Origin: Acidimicrobiia bacterium | Lineage (GTDB): Bacteria > Actinomycetota > Acidimicrobiia > Spongiisociales > ZC4RG35 | Length of the DNA: 38,592 bases | Reading direction: 5' to 3' | NCBI GenBank assembly: GCA_026989215.1 | Contig: JALSJV010000326.1 | Span: forward strand, 1 to 38,592 | Part shown: one piece after another, positions 31,342 through 38,592 of the stretch | Layout: each line of letters begins with the position of its first letter | Position numbering within the stretch: the first letter of the stretch is position 1 | Program-made: the position numbers and the translations under genes | The notes under the pieces: generated by a model | Told to the model about the DNA's origin: nothing | Database searches by the model: none | Seen by the model: the letters and a program-made list of their open reading frames with translations, nothing else

Positions 31342-32660
31342 CAGGCGGGCTCCCACACGACGCGGAATCCGGCGAAGATCTGCCTCCGGATCGGATAGTC
31401 CCAGTTCCGGAAGGTGGCGCGTGCCACCAGGTCGGTCGTCGCCCACGACGCTCCCCGCAGCACCCGGTACTCCTCGCCGAAGAAGACCTCGGAATACTCG
31501 GGGTAGGGGAAGGTCCGGTAGCCCGGATACGGCTGGAAGAAGCTCGACGTCCACTCGTAGACGTCGCCCACCATCTGCTCGACGCCGGTCGGCGACGCGC
31601 CCGCCGGGTAGCTCCCCACCGGGGCGGGGCCCCATCCGACGTGGCCCAGGTTGGCGTGTCGGGGACCCGGGTCGACCTCCCCCCAGGGATAGCGGTGCGA
31701 ACGTCCGGTACGGGGGTCCCACCGGGCCGCCTTCTCCCATTCGGCTTCGGTGGGGAGCCGTCCCCCCGCCCACCGGCAGAAGGCCTCCGCCTCGTAGAAG
31801 CAGACGTGTTGGACGGGCTCGGCCGGATCGAGGGGGAGGAGGTGCCCGAAACGGCGGACCAGCCAGCCGCCGGCGCCGTCGGGGATCCAGCCCTGAGGGG
31901 CCTGGTGGCCGGTCTCCTCCAGCCAGACGCGGCCTTCGGCCGACCAGAGCTCGGGGCGCCGGTACCCGCCGGCGGCGATGAACTCGGCGTAGCGGCGGGC
32001 CGTCACCGGGAAGCGGTCGATGGCGAAGGCGGGCAGGTCGACGACGTGCGCCGGGCGCTCGTTGTCGTACGCCCTCCGCCGATCGTCGGTGCCCATGGTG
32101 AACGGTCCCGCCGGGATGAGGACCCGTTCGGTGTCGTCGACCCGGCGGGCGGCGGGGATCCGGCGGTGGGCGGCGGGGGGATAGGGTTCCAGGTCGGTCC
32201 GCAGATCCAGGGCCTGGAGCACCGTCTCCTGGTGCTGGGCTTCATGTTGGCTCACCATCTCGAAGACGTACCCGTCCCTGAGCAGGGGATCGTCGGATCC
32301 CAGATCGGCGGTCCTGAGGATCTCCAGGGCGTCACCTCGGACCTCCCGCAGGTACTCGTCGGCTTCGGCGGGCCCGAGGATGTCCAGGTCACCCCGGCAC
32401 CAGCGGGGGTTCTCGAAGGGGTTGTAGACGAGGTCGAGCCGGGGGTCGTGGGCCGGTCGTCCGGCGACGGTCCGCAACAGCCACAGCTCCTCGAAGTTGC
32501 CGACATGCCCGACGTCCCAGACCACGGGACTCATGATCCGGTCGAACTGTCGGGTCAGGTCGTCCTCGTCCAGGGGGGCGACGAGCCGTGCAGTCCGGGC
32601 GCGGATCGACTCGAGGTGGCGGCGGAGGGTGCGCCGTCGGACCTGGGCGGCATCGGTCAT
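31341..32660 (-). CDS. egtB: Hercynine oxygenase (sulfoxide synthase)
   Basis: 439 residues. A non-haem iron enzyme that joins hercynine and gamma-glutamylcysteine with O2 to form the sulfoxide. The N-terminal DinB-like domain supplies the iron ligands: one His in VGHVGNFEELWLL and two in the HX3HXE motif HEAQHQET near residue 140. The C-terminal formylglycine-synthase-like domain holds FTMGTDDRRRAYDNERPAHV, GGRLPTEAEWEKAA, and VLRGASWATTDLVAR. Coupled to egtA by ATGA overlap. Confidence 0.95.
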   Translation of the reverse strand: MTDAAQVRRRTLRRHLESIRARTARLVAPLDEDDLTRQFDRIMSPVVWDVGHVGNFEELWLLRTVAGRPAHDPRLDLVYNPFENPRWCRGDLDILGPAEADEYLREVRGDALEILRTADLGSDDPLLRDGYVFEMVSQHEAQHQETVLQALDLRTDLEPYPPAAHRRIPAARRVDDTERVLIPAGPFTMGTDDRRRAYDNERPAHVVDLPAFAIDRFPVTARRYAEFIAAGGYRRPELWSAEGRVWLEETGHQAPQGWIPDGAGGWLVRRFGHLLPLDPAEPVQHVCFYEAEAFCRWAGGRLPTEAEWEKAARWDPRTGRSHRYPWGEVDPGPRHANLGHVGWGPAPVGSYPAGASPTGVEQMVGDVYEWTSSFFQPYPGYRTFPYPEYSEVFFGEEYRVLRGASWATTDLVARATFRNWDYPIRRQIFAGFRVVWEPA

Positions 32661-33976
32661 GTCGCCACCACCACCGCCGTCGACGCCCACGAGACGATCT
32701 CCGCCGGGGGGAGGTCGGCGAGCCGGCGGTCCGGTGCACGTCGTGGCGCCACGTACGCCTCGAGGTAGGCGGCGGCCGCGGAGAGACGGACGCCGTCGAA
32801 GGCTCCCAGCCGTCGAGCTCCCCGGAGGGCGGCCGTGAAGACCTGGTCGGCGAGGCCGCCCAGGGTGGGGTCGTCGAGCCCGGAGCGGGCGGCGCGTCGC
32901 CACAGCTCGTGGAGACGGTCGAGATGGGGCGACATGAGCTCGAGGACCTCTCGGAGGGCTCGGTCATCGTAGAGGGCGCCGGTGACCAGCACGACCGCCG
33001 CGGTCCGTTCCCGGGCGGGGAGGGCGTCGATGCCCCGCAGCTCCAACACTCCTCGCCGGGGGCGCACCTCGGGGAACAGGGTGGTGAGGTGATAGGTGAA
33101 ATCGCCTTCGGTCGGGGGCCCGTACATCGGATGTCCCCGGTCGATCCATTCCCCGAAGGTCCAGCCGGGACGGCCCGGATGGCTCTCGGATCCACGGCGG
33201 ACCACCAGGACGTCGGCGGAGAGGGCGAGCTCGCAGAGGGCGGTCGCCCGGTCGCTCGCCGGTGACGGCACGCCGGTCCGCGTCGGGTCGAGGTGCTGCC
33301 AGATCGACGCCCGGCGGGAGCCGAGGTGGGGGTCGGGGGCACTGGCGAAGGTGGCGGTGAGGATCGGGGCGATGGCGCAGGCCCCACGCCACCGCTCCTC
33401 GGTGGCGTCGAGGTTGATCTGCAGGGCGCAGGTGTTTCGCATCATCTGCGGTCCCAGGCCGCCTCGGGATCGGAAATACCGGTCCATCGCCCGATACCGC
33501 CCACCGGGGAGCTGCTGGCCGAGGGCCTCGGGGTCGTGCCACGGATCCCATCCCAGCGACACCGCCCGCATCCCGGCCGAGGCGAGTCGGTCCGAGATCT
33601 CCGCCTCGACCTCCGACGCCACGTCGAGGGCTCGGGCAGGATCGAGGGGCGGTCCGACGTGCTCGATCTGGGCTCCGGGCTCGAAGGTGAGCATCCCGGA
33701 AGGTCCGAGGTCCACCGCGGGGTTGCCGGAGACCTCGACCATCGGTCCGATCCCGTCGACGGCGGCGAGGACGGCGTCGAGGTCGGGCCGACCGTCAGGA
33801 CGACCGTCGTCGGTGACGAACATGGGGAAGTACTCGATCTCGAGGCCGACCCGGAGTCCCTCGGGGCTCGTCGGAGACGCCTCGGCGGCGGCGATGCGAG
33901 CGGCGTCCCCGCGGTCGATCCTCTGGTGGCCATCGGGCATCTTCCCCACCTGCAACCCGGCGTGTGGGTTCGACAT
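32657..33976 (-). CDS. egtA: Ergothioneine-specific glutamate-cysteine ligase
   Basis: 439 residues. It makes gamma-glutamylcysteine, the sulfur donor for EgtB. It belongs to the GCS2-like ligases: GLRVGLEIEYFP near residue 45 (the metal-binding Glu pair), GPMVEVSGNPAVDLGP, LTFEPGAQIEHVGPP, MMRNTCALQINLDA, and GVLELRGIDALPARER. First gene of egtABCD. The start is uncertain. ATG 33976 has no Shine-Dalgarno sequence or nearby -10 hexamer; an internal ATG at 33940 follows a GGTGGGGAAG stretch and would give a protein 12 residues shorter. It diverges from the histidine phosphatase gene. Confidence 0.92.
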   Translation of the reverse strand: MSNPHAGLQVGKMPDGHQRIDRGDAARIAAAEASPTSPEGLRVGLEIEYFPMFVTDDGRPDGRPDLDAVLAAVDGIGPMVEVSGNPAVDLGPSGMLTFEPGAQIEHVGPPLDPARALDVASEVEAEISDRLASAGMRAVSLGWDPWHDPEALGQQLPGGRYRAMDRYFRSRGGLGPQMMRNTCALQINLDATEERWRGACAIAPILTATFASAPDPHLGSRRASIWQHLDPTRTGVPSPASDRATALCELALSADVLVVRRGSESHPGRPGWTFGEWIDRGHPMYGPPTEGDFTYHLTTLFPEVRPRRGVLELRGIDALPARERTAAVVLVTGALYDDRALREVLELMSPHLDRLHELWRRAARSGLDDPTLGGLADQVFTAALRGARRLGAFDGVRLSAAAAYLEAYVAPRRAPDRRLADLPPAEIVSWASTAVVVAT

Positions 33977-34062
33977 TCCCGAGCGGGGTCGGGTCGGCGC
34001 GTCGGGCCTGCCGGCGTTTCGTCGACGCAGGCGGCGGATTCGGGGTGGTGGCGGTTCGTCTC

Positions 34063-34068
34063 TAGCCT
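34063..34068 (+). promoter_or_regulatory. Leaderless -10 element (tandem phosphatase)
   Basis: TAGCCT ends 8 bases before the ATG at 34077, without a ribosome binding site. The same hexamer is used at 1596 and 8736. Confidence 0.55.
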
Positions 34069-34076
34069 GCCCGGCG

Positions 34077-35321
34077 ATGGAGATCGTGCTGATTCGCCAC
34101 GGGGAGTCGACCGCGAACGTCGAGACGCGGTGGCAGGGCCAGGGGAACAGTCCGCTCACCGACGAGGGTCGCCGTCAGGCCGCCGCCCTGGCCCGTCGGT
34201 TGGAGTCGGACCCCTTCGACCTGGTCGTCGCCTCGGATCTGGACCGAGCCGCCGACACCGCCCGCGCCCTGGGGCTCGACGTGGAGACGGATGCGGCCTG
34301 GCGTGAGATCGACCTGGGACGGTGGGAGGGCAAGACCTTCGAGGAGGTCGAGCGGGAGGCGGGAGATCTGCTCTTGGCGCTGCGCGCGGGCGAGCAGGTG
34401 CGGTTCGGGGGGAGCGGTGAGACCCTCGCCGAGTTCGAGGAGCGGGTCGCCGACGCGTTCGATCGCCTCGCCGAGCGGGTGGGGGAGGGCCGGGTCGCGG
34501 TCGTCACCCACGGCGGCGTCATCGACGCCCTGGTGGGACGTCGCCTCGGGCGTCCGTCGGGACGGCGGGGCTATCCGATCGTGGAGAACACGGCGCTCAC
34601 CTGGTTCGTCGGTGAGCCGGGTGCGCTCCGGCTCCGACGTTTCAACGACGCCACCCATCTGGGACGGGAGACCCGATGGCTCGCCTCGATGCGGAGGGAC
34701 GGGCATCCGGTCGTCGCCTTCGTTCGGCACGGGGTCACCGCCGCCAACAAGGAGCAGCGGATCCAGGGTCAGAGCGGGGCGGGTCTGGACGCCGAAGGGC
34801 GCGAGCAGGCCCGGAGGCTGGCCGAGTGGTATCGACCGGTCGATCGGGTCTGGACCTCGCCCCTCGACCGAGCCGTGGACACGGCGGTCGCGCTCGCCGA
34901 CGGGCGGCCGCCGGAGGCGCATCCCCTCCTCGTGGAGATGGGGTTCGGCGAGTGGGAGGGGATGCTGTACCGGGACGTGTTGGCGAGCGACGACCCCTGG
35001 GCCCATCGCATCTACCGGGACGGCGAGGACCTCCCTCGGGGGAGGACGGGGGAGAGCTTCGGCGAGGTGGTCGAGCGGATGCGCCGCTTCCTGGAGACGT
35101 TCGAGCCGGACCCGTCGGAGCGGACGGTGGTGGTGTCGCACGGTGCGGCGATCCGGGCGGTGGTGGCGGCGATCACCGGTCGCGGCCCGGAGATCAACCG
35201 GGGCCTCGCCACCTCCGACAACACCGGGATCACCCACGTCGCCTTCACCCCGGAGGGACCCATGCTCGCCGACTACTCCCTGGCGCCGCATCTCGGGTCC
35301 GTGGTCTCGCTCGACCGCTGA
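34077..35321 (+). CDS. Protein with two tandem histidine phosphatase domains
   Basis: 414 residues made of two phosphoglycerate-mutase-like domains of about 200 residues each. Domain 1: IVLIRHGESTANVETRWQGQ (phospho-His), VASDLDRAADTA, WREIDLGRWEGKTFEEV, VVTHGGVIDALV. Domain 2: VAFVRHGVTAANKEQRIQGQ, WTSPLDRAVDTAVAL, LVEMGFGEWEGMLYRDV, VVSHGAAIRAVVAA. Both keep the Arg-His-Gly, the SxLxRA arginine, the catalytic Glu and the second His, so both should be active. The similarity of the two halves indicates internal duplication. Substrate unknown; such enzymes act on sugar or nucleotide phosphates. Confidence 0.9.
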   Translation: MEIVLIRHGESTANVETRWQGQGNSPLTDEGRRQAAALARRLESDPFDLVVASDLDRAADTARALGLDVETDAAWREIDLGRWEGKTFEEVEREAGDLLLALRAGEQVRFGGSGETLAEFEERVADAFDRLAERVGEGRVAVVTHGGVIDALVGRRLGRPSGRRGYPIVENTALTWFVGEPGALRLRRFNDATHLGRETRWLASMRRDGHPVVAFVRHGVTAANKEQRIQGQSGAGLDAEGREQARRLAEWYRPVDRVWTSPLDRAVDTAVALADGRPPEAHPLLVEMGFGEWEGMLYRDVLASDDPWAHRIYRDGEDLPRGRTGESFGEVVERMRRFLETFEPDPSERTVVVSHGAAIRAVVAAITGRGPEINRGLATSDNTGITHVAFTPEGPMLADYSLAPHLGSVVSLDR

Positions 35322-35387
35322 GAACCCCCTTCATCGGGCGGTCCCGGCCGCCGATGCCTGGTCTGGTACGTCCTGGACCAGGAGGTG

Positions 35388-36332
35388 ATGACGAGACGGA
35401 AGCTCGCGCTCCTGGCGGCGGCGCTGCTGGTCGTCGTCGCCGCACCGAGCGTCGCCGTGGCCGATTCCGACCCCGCTCCCGACCCCCGGTCGAAGGTCGA
35501 GTCGGTGGAGGTGCTGGTCGACGGTGACGGCGTCGTCTGGCTGCGGGTGTGCTTCGAACAACCCTGGGATGCGGAGCCGCCGACCGACCTGTACTCGTTC
35601 TTCTTCAGCCTCGACGTGCAGTACGGCGGGTCGATGTGGAACGGAGGCTGGGAGTGGCACGCCGGTGAGCCGATGGCCTTCACCTCCGACGGGGCGGAGG
35701 CGAGCATGTTCATCCTCGGCGACGGGTGCGTCCTGTTGAAGACGACGCTCCGATTCGCCGAGGGGACGCCCTTCCAGATCACGGCGAACTTCGGTTCGTG
35801 GGTGGACCAGGAGACGACGGAGGCGCAGTTCGGACAGGCTCCCTTCGACGTGTCCTCGGCGACCCCCTTCGATCCCGAGGCGGCGGCGACGGTCTTCGAC
35901 CTCGTCCAGATGACGCCGAAGGAGCCCCCGGCGACCACGACGACCACCACGACCACGACGACGACCACGCCCCCTACGACGGCGACGCCCGTCACCACGG
36001 CCGCTGCGGGGAGCGGCACCGGAGGCGGGGCTGCAGGCGGCGGAGGAGGCGGAGGGCTGCCCCCGTGGCTGATCATCGCCGGGATCATCATCGTGTTCCT
36101 CGGCGCCTTCCGGTTCGCCACGCAGCGCCGGAAGGTGACGGGGCGGATGGCGCCCGCGGAGCTCGGCCAGGACATCATGAACCTGCCGGTCGAGGAGCGC
36201 CGACGGGTCGTCGAGGAGTTCAAACGGCTTCCCCCCGAACGACGTCGGGAGTACATCCGGTACGTGAAGGAGCTCTCCGACCATTACCTGGGGAAGCGTC
36301 CCGACCCGCCGCAGCCGCCGCCGTCCGACTGA
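35388..36332 (+). CDS. Secreted membrane-anchored protein of unknown function
   Basis: 314 residues, no family recognised. A signal peptide (MTRRKLALLAAALLVVVAAP, cut after VAVA) leads to a ~140-residue beta-rich outer domain with two cysteines (WLRVCFEQPW and LGDGCVLL) that could form a disulfide. A Thr-rich stalk (12 Thr in a row, coded by alternating ACC/ACG) and a Gly-rich spacer follow. Then come one membrane helix (LPPWLIIAGIIIVFLGAF) and a basic, helical cytoplasmic tail (MNLPVEERRRVVEEFKRLPP, ERRREYIRYVKEL). This layout suggests transmission of an outside signal or anchoring of a partner. AGGAGG lies only two bases before ATG 35388, so start spacing is odd; GTG 35385 is directly adjacent. 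Confidence 0.75.
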   Translation: MTRRKLALLAAALLVVVAAPSVAVADSDPAPDPRSKVESVEVLVDGDGVVWLRVCFEQPWDAEPPTDLYSFFFSLDVQYGGSMWNGGWEWHAGEPMAFTSDGAEASMFILGDGCVLLKTTLRFAEGTPFQITANFGSWVDQETTEAQFGQAPFDVSSATPFDPEAAATVFDLVQMTPKEPPATTTTTTTTTTTTPPTTATPVTTAAAGSGTGGGAAGGGGGGGLPPWLIIAGIIIVFLGAFRFATQRRKVTGRMAPAELGQDIMNLPVEERRRVVEEFKRLPPERRREYIRYVKELSDHYLGKRPDPPQPPPSD

Positions 36333-36372
36333 GGTCCTTGGATCGGGCGCGTGCTCCGGCGAAGCTGGGGCC

Positions 36373-37695
36373 GTGCCCGATCCGACCGTCCGCACCTACG
36401 TCCTCGACACCTGCGTCCTCCTGGCCGACCCGCACGCACCGCTCCGCTTCGACGAGCATCGGGTCGTGCTCCCCCTCGTCGTCGTCGAGGAGCTGGACCG
36501 CAAGAAGACCCGGATGGACGAGGTCGGTGCGAACGCCCGGGCGGCCATCAGGCTCCTGGAGCGTCTCGGGGCCTCCCGGCCCGGAGGCCTGCGCGATCCG
36601 GTCGACCTGCCGAGCGGCGGGTCCCTGCGGATCGAGGTGAACGGCGTCGTCTCGGATCGGCTCCCGAAGGTGTTCGACCCCGCCACCGCCGACCATCGGC
36701 TGCTGGCGGCGTGCCTCAACCTGGCCGACGAGGGGGCGGAGCCGATCCTGGTCACCAAGGACGCCGCCCTGCGCATCAAGGCCGCCCAGCTCGGGGTGGA
36801 GGTGGAGGACTACCGGGCCGACACCGCCGACGTGGAGGAGGTGTGGTCCGGGGTCGTCGAAGCCGAGGTCGACGGGACGGTGATCGACCGGCTGTTCGAA
36901 GAAGACAAGGTCGTCCTCACCGACGTCACCGCCCACGTGAACGAGTTCGTCGTGCTGCGGAGCGGACGGTCTCGCTCGGCCATCGTCCGGGTCGTCGAAG
37001 CCGAGCCGGCGGTCGTCGTCCAGCGGGTCTCCGGGTCCCCACGGGCGTTCGGGGTCGAACCGAAGAACCTGCGTCAGGCGGTGGCCCTCCACCACCTCCT
37101 CGACCCCGACATCCCCGCCGTCTCCCTGATGGGGATGGCGGGTTCCGGCAAGACGTTCCTCGCCCTCGCCGCCGCCCTCGAGCAGGTGCTGGAGCAGCGT
37201 CGCTACCGCCGGGTCTCGGTGTACCGGCCCCTGGTGGCCGTGGGTCGTCAGGAACTCGGGTTCCTGCCCGGCGACCTGTCGGAGAAGCTGGCACCCTGGA
37301 TGGCCGCCGTCCACGACAACCTGTACGCCCTGTTCGCCGATGCCGGACCCGACGGTGCCCGCGACGCCGTCGAGGAGCTGTCCGAGACGGGTGCGTTGGA
37401 GCTCGCCGCCGTCACCTATCTTCGGGGACGTTCGATCACCGAGGAGTTCGTCATCATCGACGAGGCCCAGAACCTGGAGCTCTCCACCCTGAAGGTGATC
37501 CTCACCCGGATGGCCCGAGGCTCGAAGCTGGTGTTCTGCGGGGACCTCACCCAGGTCGACAACCCCTACATCTCCCCGTACGGAGGGATGGCGGCGCTCA
37601 TCGAGAAGTTCAAGGGATCGCCCCTGTTCGGCCATGTCATCTTGGAGCGGTCCGTGCGTAGCCCCCTGGCCGAGATGGCCGCTACGGTGCTGTGA
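36373..37695 (+). CDS. phoH2: PhoH2-type protein (PIN ribonuclease fused to PhoH ATPase)
   Basis: 440 residues. The N-terminal PIN domain starts with TYVLDTCVLLADP (first acidic residue Asp12), then LVVVEELDRKK and HRLLAACLNLAD, and ILVTKDAALRIKA supplies the late Asp. The C-terminal PhoH ATPase has Walker A MGMAGSGKTFLALAAA near residue 260, Walker B EFVIIDEAQNLELSTLK, and GDLTQVDNPY. PhoH2 proteins are sequence-specific RNA helicase/ribonucleases. Many mycobacterial phoH2 genes have an antitoxin-like gene directly upstream; here the upstream gene is a membrane protein 40 bases away, which does not resemble one. The GTG start is the first in frame. Confidence 0.95.
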   Translation: MPDPTVRTYVLDTCVLLADPHAPLRFDEHRVVLPLVVVEELDRKKTRMDEVGANARAAIRLLERLGASRPGGLRDPVDLPSGGSLRIEVNGVVSDRLPKVFDPATADHRLLAACLNLADEGAEPILVTKDAALRIKAAQLGVEVEDYRADTADVEEVWSGVVEAEVDGTVIDRLFEEDKVVLTDVTAHVNEFVVLRSGRSRSAIVRVVEAEPAVVVQRVSGSPRAFGVEPKNLRQAVALHHLLDPDIPAVSLMGMAGSGKTFLALAAALEQVLEQRRYRRVSVYRPLVAVGRQELGFLPGDLSEKLAPWMAAVHDNLYALFADAGPDGARDAVEELSETGALELAAVTYLRGRSITEEFVIIDEAQNLELSTLKVILTRMARGSKLVFCGDLTQVDNPYISPYGGMAALIEKFKGSPLFGHVILERSVRSPLAEMAATVL

Positions 37696-37719
37696 ACGGA
37701 CGCGGGAGCGTGGTGGTCG

Positions 37720-38304
37720 ATGCCGTTCGAAGACGTCGATCTGGGGATCTGTCGGGGACGCAGGTTCCCCGGCGAGCCTGACCGGGCGGCGGTGATCCTC
37801 CCCGGGGCGGCCTACCCGCCGACGGCCCCGCTGCTCTGGTTCACCCGGGAGGTGTTCTCGGCCCACGGCTGGACCGTGGTGGAGATCCACGACCTCTACC
37901 CCGGGGACGGTGATCCCGCCCGGTGGGCGACGGAGCGTCTACAGGCTGCCCGTGAGGCCGCGGGGGCCGACCGGACGGCGGTGGTCGCCAAGTCGCTCTC
38001 GACCCTCGTCGCCCCGTACGCGGTGGACGAGGAGCTCCCGGGGGTCTGGCTCACCCCGCTGCTCGGCACCCCCGAGGTCGGCGACGCGCTGCGCCGTTCG
38101 ACCGTGCCGACCCTCGTGGTCGGCTCCCCCGACGATCAGACCTGGGATCGGGCCGTCGCCGCCCGACTCCACCGGGCAGACGTGTTCCAGGTGACCGGTG
38201 CCGATCATGCCCTCCAGGTCCCGGGGGATCCCCGGCGGAGCCTGGAGATCCTGGCCGAGGTGGCGGACCGCGTGGAGCGCTTCGTGCAGAGGCTGGACCG
38301 CTGA
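37720..38304 (+). CDS. Small alpha/beta-hydrolase-fold protein
   Basis: 194 residues. AAVILPGAAYPPTAPLLWF near residue 25 is the first strand and oxyanion region. VVAKSLSTLVAPYA is the nucleophile elbow, with Ser in A-K-S-L-S in place of G-x-S-x-G. VGSPDDQTWD provides the likely acid and TGADHALQV the catalytic His. The triad therefore seems intact. The substrate is unknown; such small hydrolases are often annotated only as alpha/beta hydrolases. The ATG lies 24 bases after the phoH2 stop, with a weak GGGAG upstream. Confidence 0.75.
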   Translation: MPFEDVDLGICRGRRFPGEPDRAAVILPGAAYPPTAPLLWFTREVFSAHGWTVVEIHDLYPGDGDPARWATERLQAAREAAGADRTAVVAKSLSTLVAPYAVDEELPGVWLTPLLGTPEVGDALRRSTVPTLVVGSPDDQTWDRAVAARLHRADVFQVTGADHALQVPGDPRRSLEILAEVADRVERFVQRLDR

Positions 38305-38314
38305 CCTCCTTCTT

Positions 38315-38357
38315 CCCCTCTCTGAGGGGGACGTACCCCACGCCGTCAGGCGTGGGG
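38315..38357. terminator. Twin hairpins between converging genes
   Basis: First hairpin: CCCCTC / GAGGGG around TCT (38315-38329). Second: CCCCACGCC / GGCGTGGGG around GTCA (38336-38357), a perfect 9-bp stem. They follow the hydrolase stop and face the end of topA. Confidence 0.55.
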
Positions 38358-38391
38358 GAATGGGGGTGCGGCGATGCGCGGTCTGCGGCGC

Positions 38392-38500
38392 GGGGAGAAG
38401 GCCCCCCTCCCCCTCGCTTCGCTCGGGTACTCCCCCCGTTCCGCTTCGCTTCACGGGGGGAGAAGCCCCCCCTCCCCCTCGCTTTGCTCGGGTACTCCCC
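38392..38500. repeat. Two-copy direct repeat with mirror-symmetric core
   Basis: A ~44-base unit at 38392-38435 recurs at 38457-38500 (65-base offset) with only a few differences. Each copy contains CCCTCCCCCTCGCTT(C/T)GCTCGGG; its CTCGCTTCGCTC core reads the same backwards. Between copies a 9-bp stem (TCCCCCCGT / ACGGGGGGA, 38431-38461) can form. With the twin hairpins this fills the 211-base gap before topA; no gene is present. Confidence 0.8.
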
Positions 38501-38515
38501 GCAGGCGGGGCAGAA

Positions 38516-38592
38516 CTATGTCTGGAGGCGTTGGCGGCGGGCGGCGAGGAGCTCGAGGGCGCGTTCCAGGGTGATGGTGTCGGGGTCGTCCC
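38516..38592 (-). CDS. topA: DNA topoisomerase I, C-terminal end (partial)
   Basis: The last 24 codons of a minus-strand gene that continues beyond the right edge: DDPDTITLERALELLAARRQ, four more residues and a TAG stop at 38516-38518. The DDP.TITLERALELLA.RR pattern is typical of the C-terminal repeats of actinobacterial topoisomerase I. The rest of the gene is not visible, so the call depends on this short stretch. Confidence 0.72.
   Translation of the reverse strand, partial: DDPDTITLERALELLAARRQRLQT

Noticed and set aside
38334-38515. GTAC-CCC...GGGG hairpins resembling type I-E CRISPR repeats
   Set aside because: The three hairpins differ in sequence, are 94 and 65 bases apart and are not separated by unique spacers of equal size. 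No cas gene is present.

Overview
The window is a high-GC chromosomal segment from an actinobacterium. The strongest lineage evidence is a conserved actinobacterial gene neighbourhood: a HAD-IB phosphatase, a CpaE-like protein, TadA/TadB/TadC, a Flp-type pilin, two TadE/TadG-like proteins, and nearby a DExH helicase with a C-terminal cysteine cluster. In Mycobacterium tuberculosis the equivalent block is Rv3661 to Rv3649. A complete core ergothioneine set (egtA-D), a type II glutamine synthetase and many leaderless-looking promoters also fit. Acidimicrobiia or a relative is my guess; the sequence alone does not prove it.

Left part (1-11.3 kb). It opens with a 5'-truncated gene joining a ClpX-type zinc finger to an imidazolonepropionase-like domain that has lost its metal-binding histidines. 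Next come an HU protein, a glycerophosphodiester phosphodiesterase, a SpoU methyltransferase, a beta-propeller lipoprotein and leuCD. Then follow a macro-domain protein divergent from an unknown membrane protein, a GNAT acetyltransferase, ispD, and a shorter IspD-like protein without the nucleotide-binding loop, divergent from ispD. The HAD-IB hydrolase closes this part.

Middle (11.3-24.5 kb). A 166-bp tandem duplication carries an operator-like palindrome, a promoter and a start codon in front of the CpaE-like gene. That gene heads a tightly overlapping Tad pilus operon of seven genes, closed by a strong hairpin. glnII and a YbaK/EbsC deacylase diverge from each other. ftsH and the helicase form a coupled pair on the minus strand, followed by a GT4 glycosyltransferase divergent from polX.

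Accessory patch (24.5-26.2 kb). A degraded gene is interrupted by an IS481-type transposase remnant, beside a vapBC-like toxin-antitoxin pair.

Right part (26.2-38.6 kb). A lipoprotein of the LytR-CpsA-Psr family diverges from a membrane pyrophosphatase (hppA). The egtABCD operon runs on the minus strand and diverges from a protein with two active-looking histidine phosphatase domains. These are followed by an anchored secreted protein, phoH2 (PIN-PhoH), an alpha/beta hydrolase, a cluster of hairpins and 65-bp-spaced repeats, and the 3' end of topA.

One feature runs through the whole window: a TAnnnT hexamer ending 6-8 bases before the start codon, with no Shine-Dalgarno sequence, at many first genes. 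This points to widespread leaderless transcription and helps fix several start codons.
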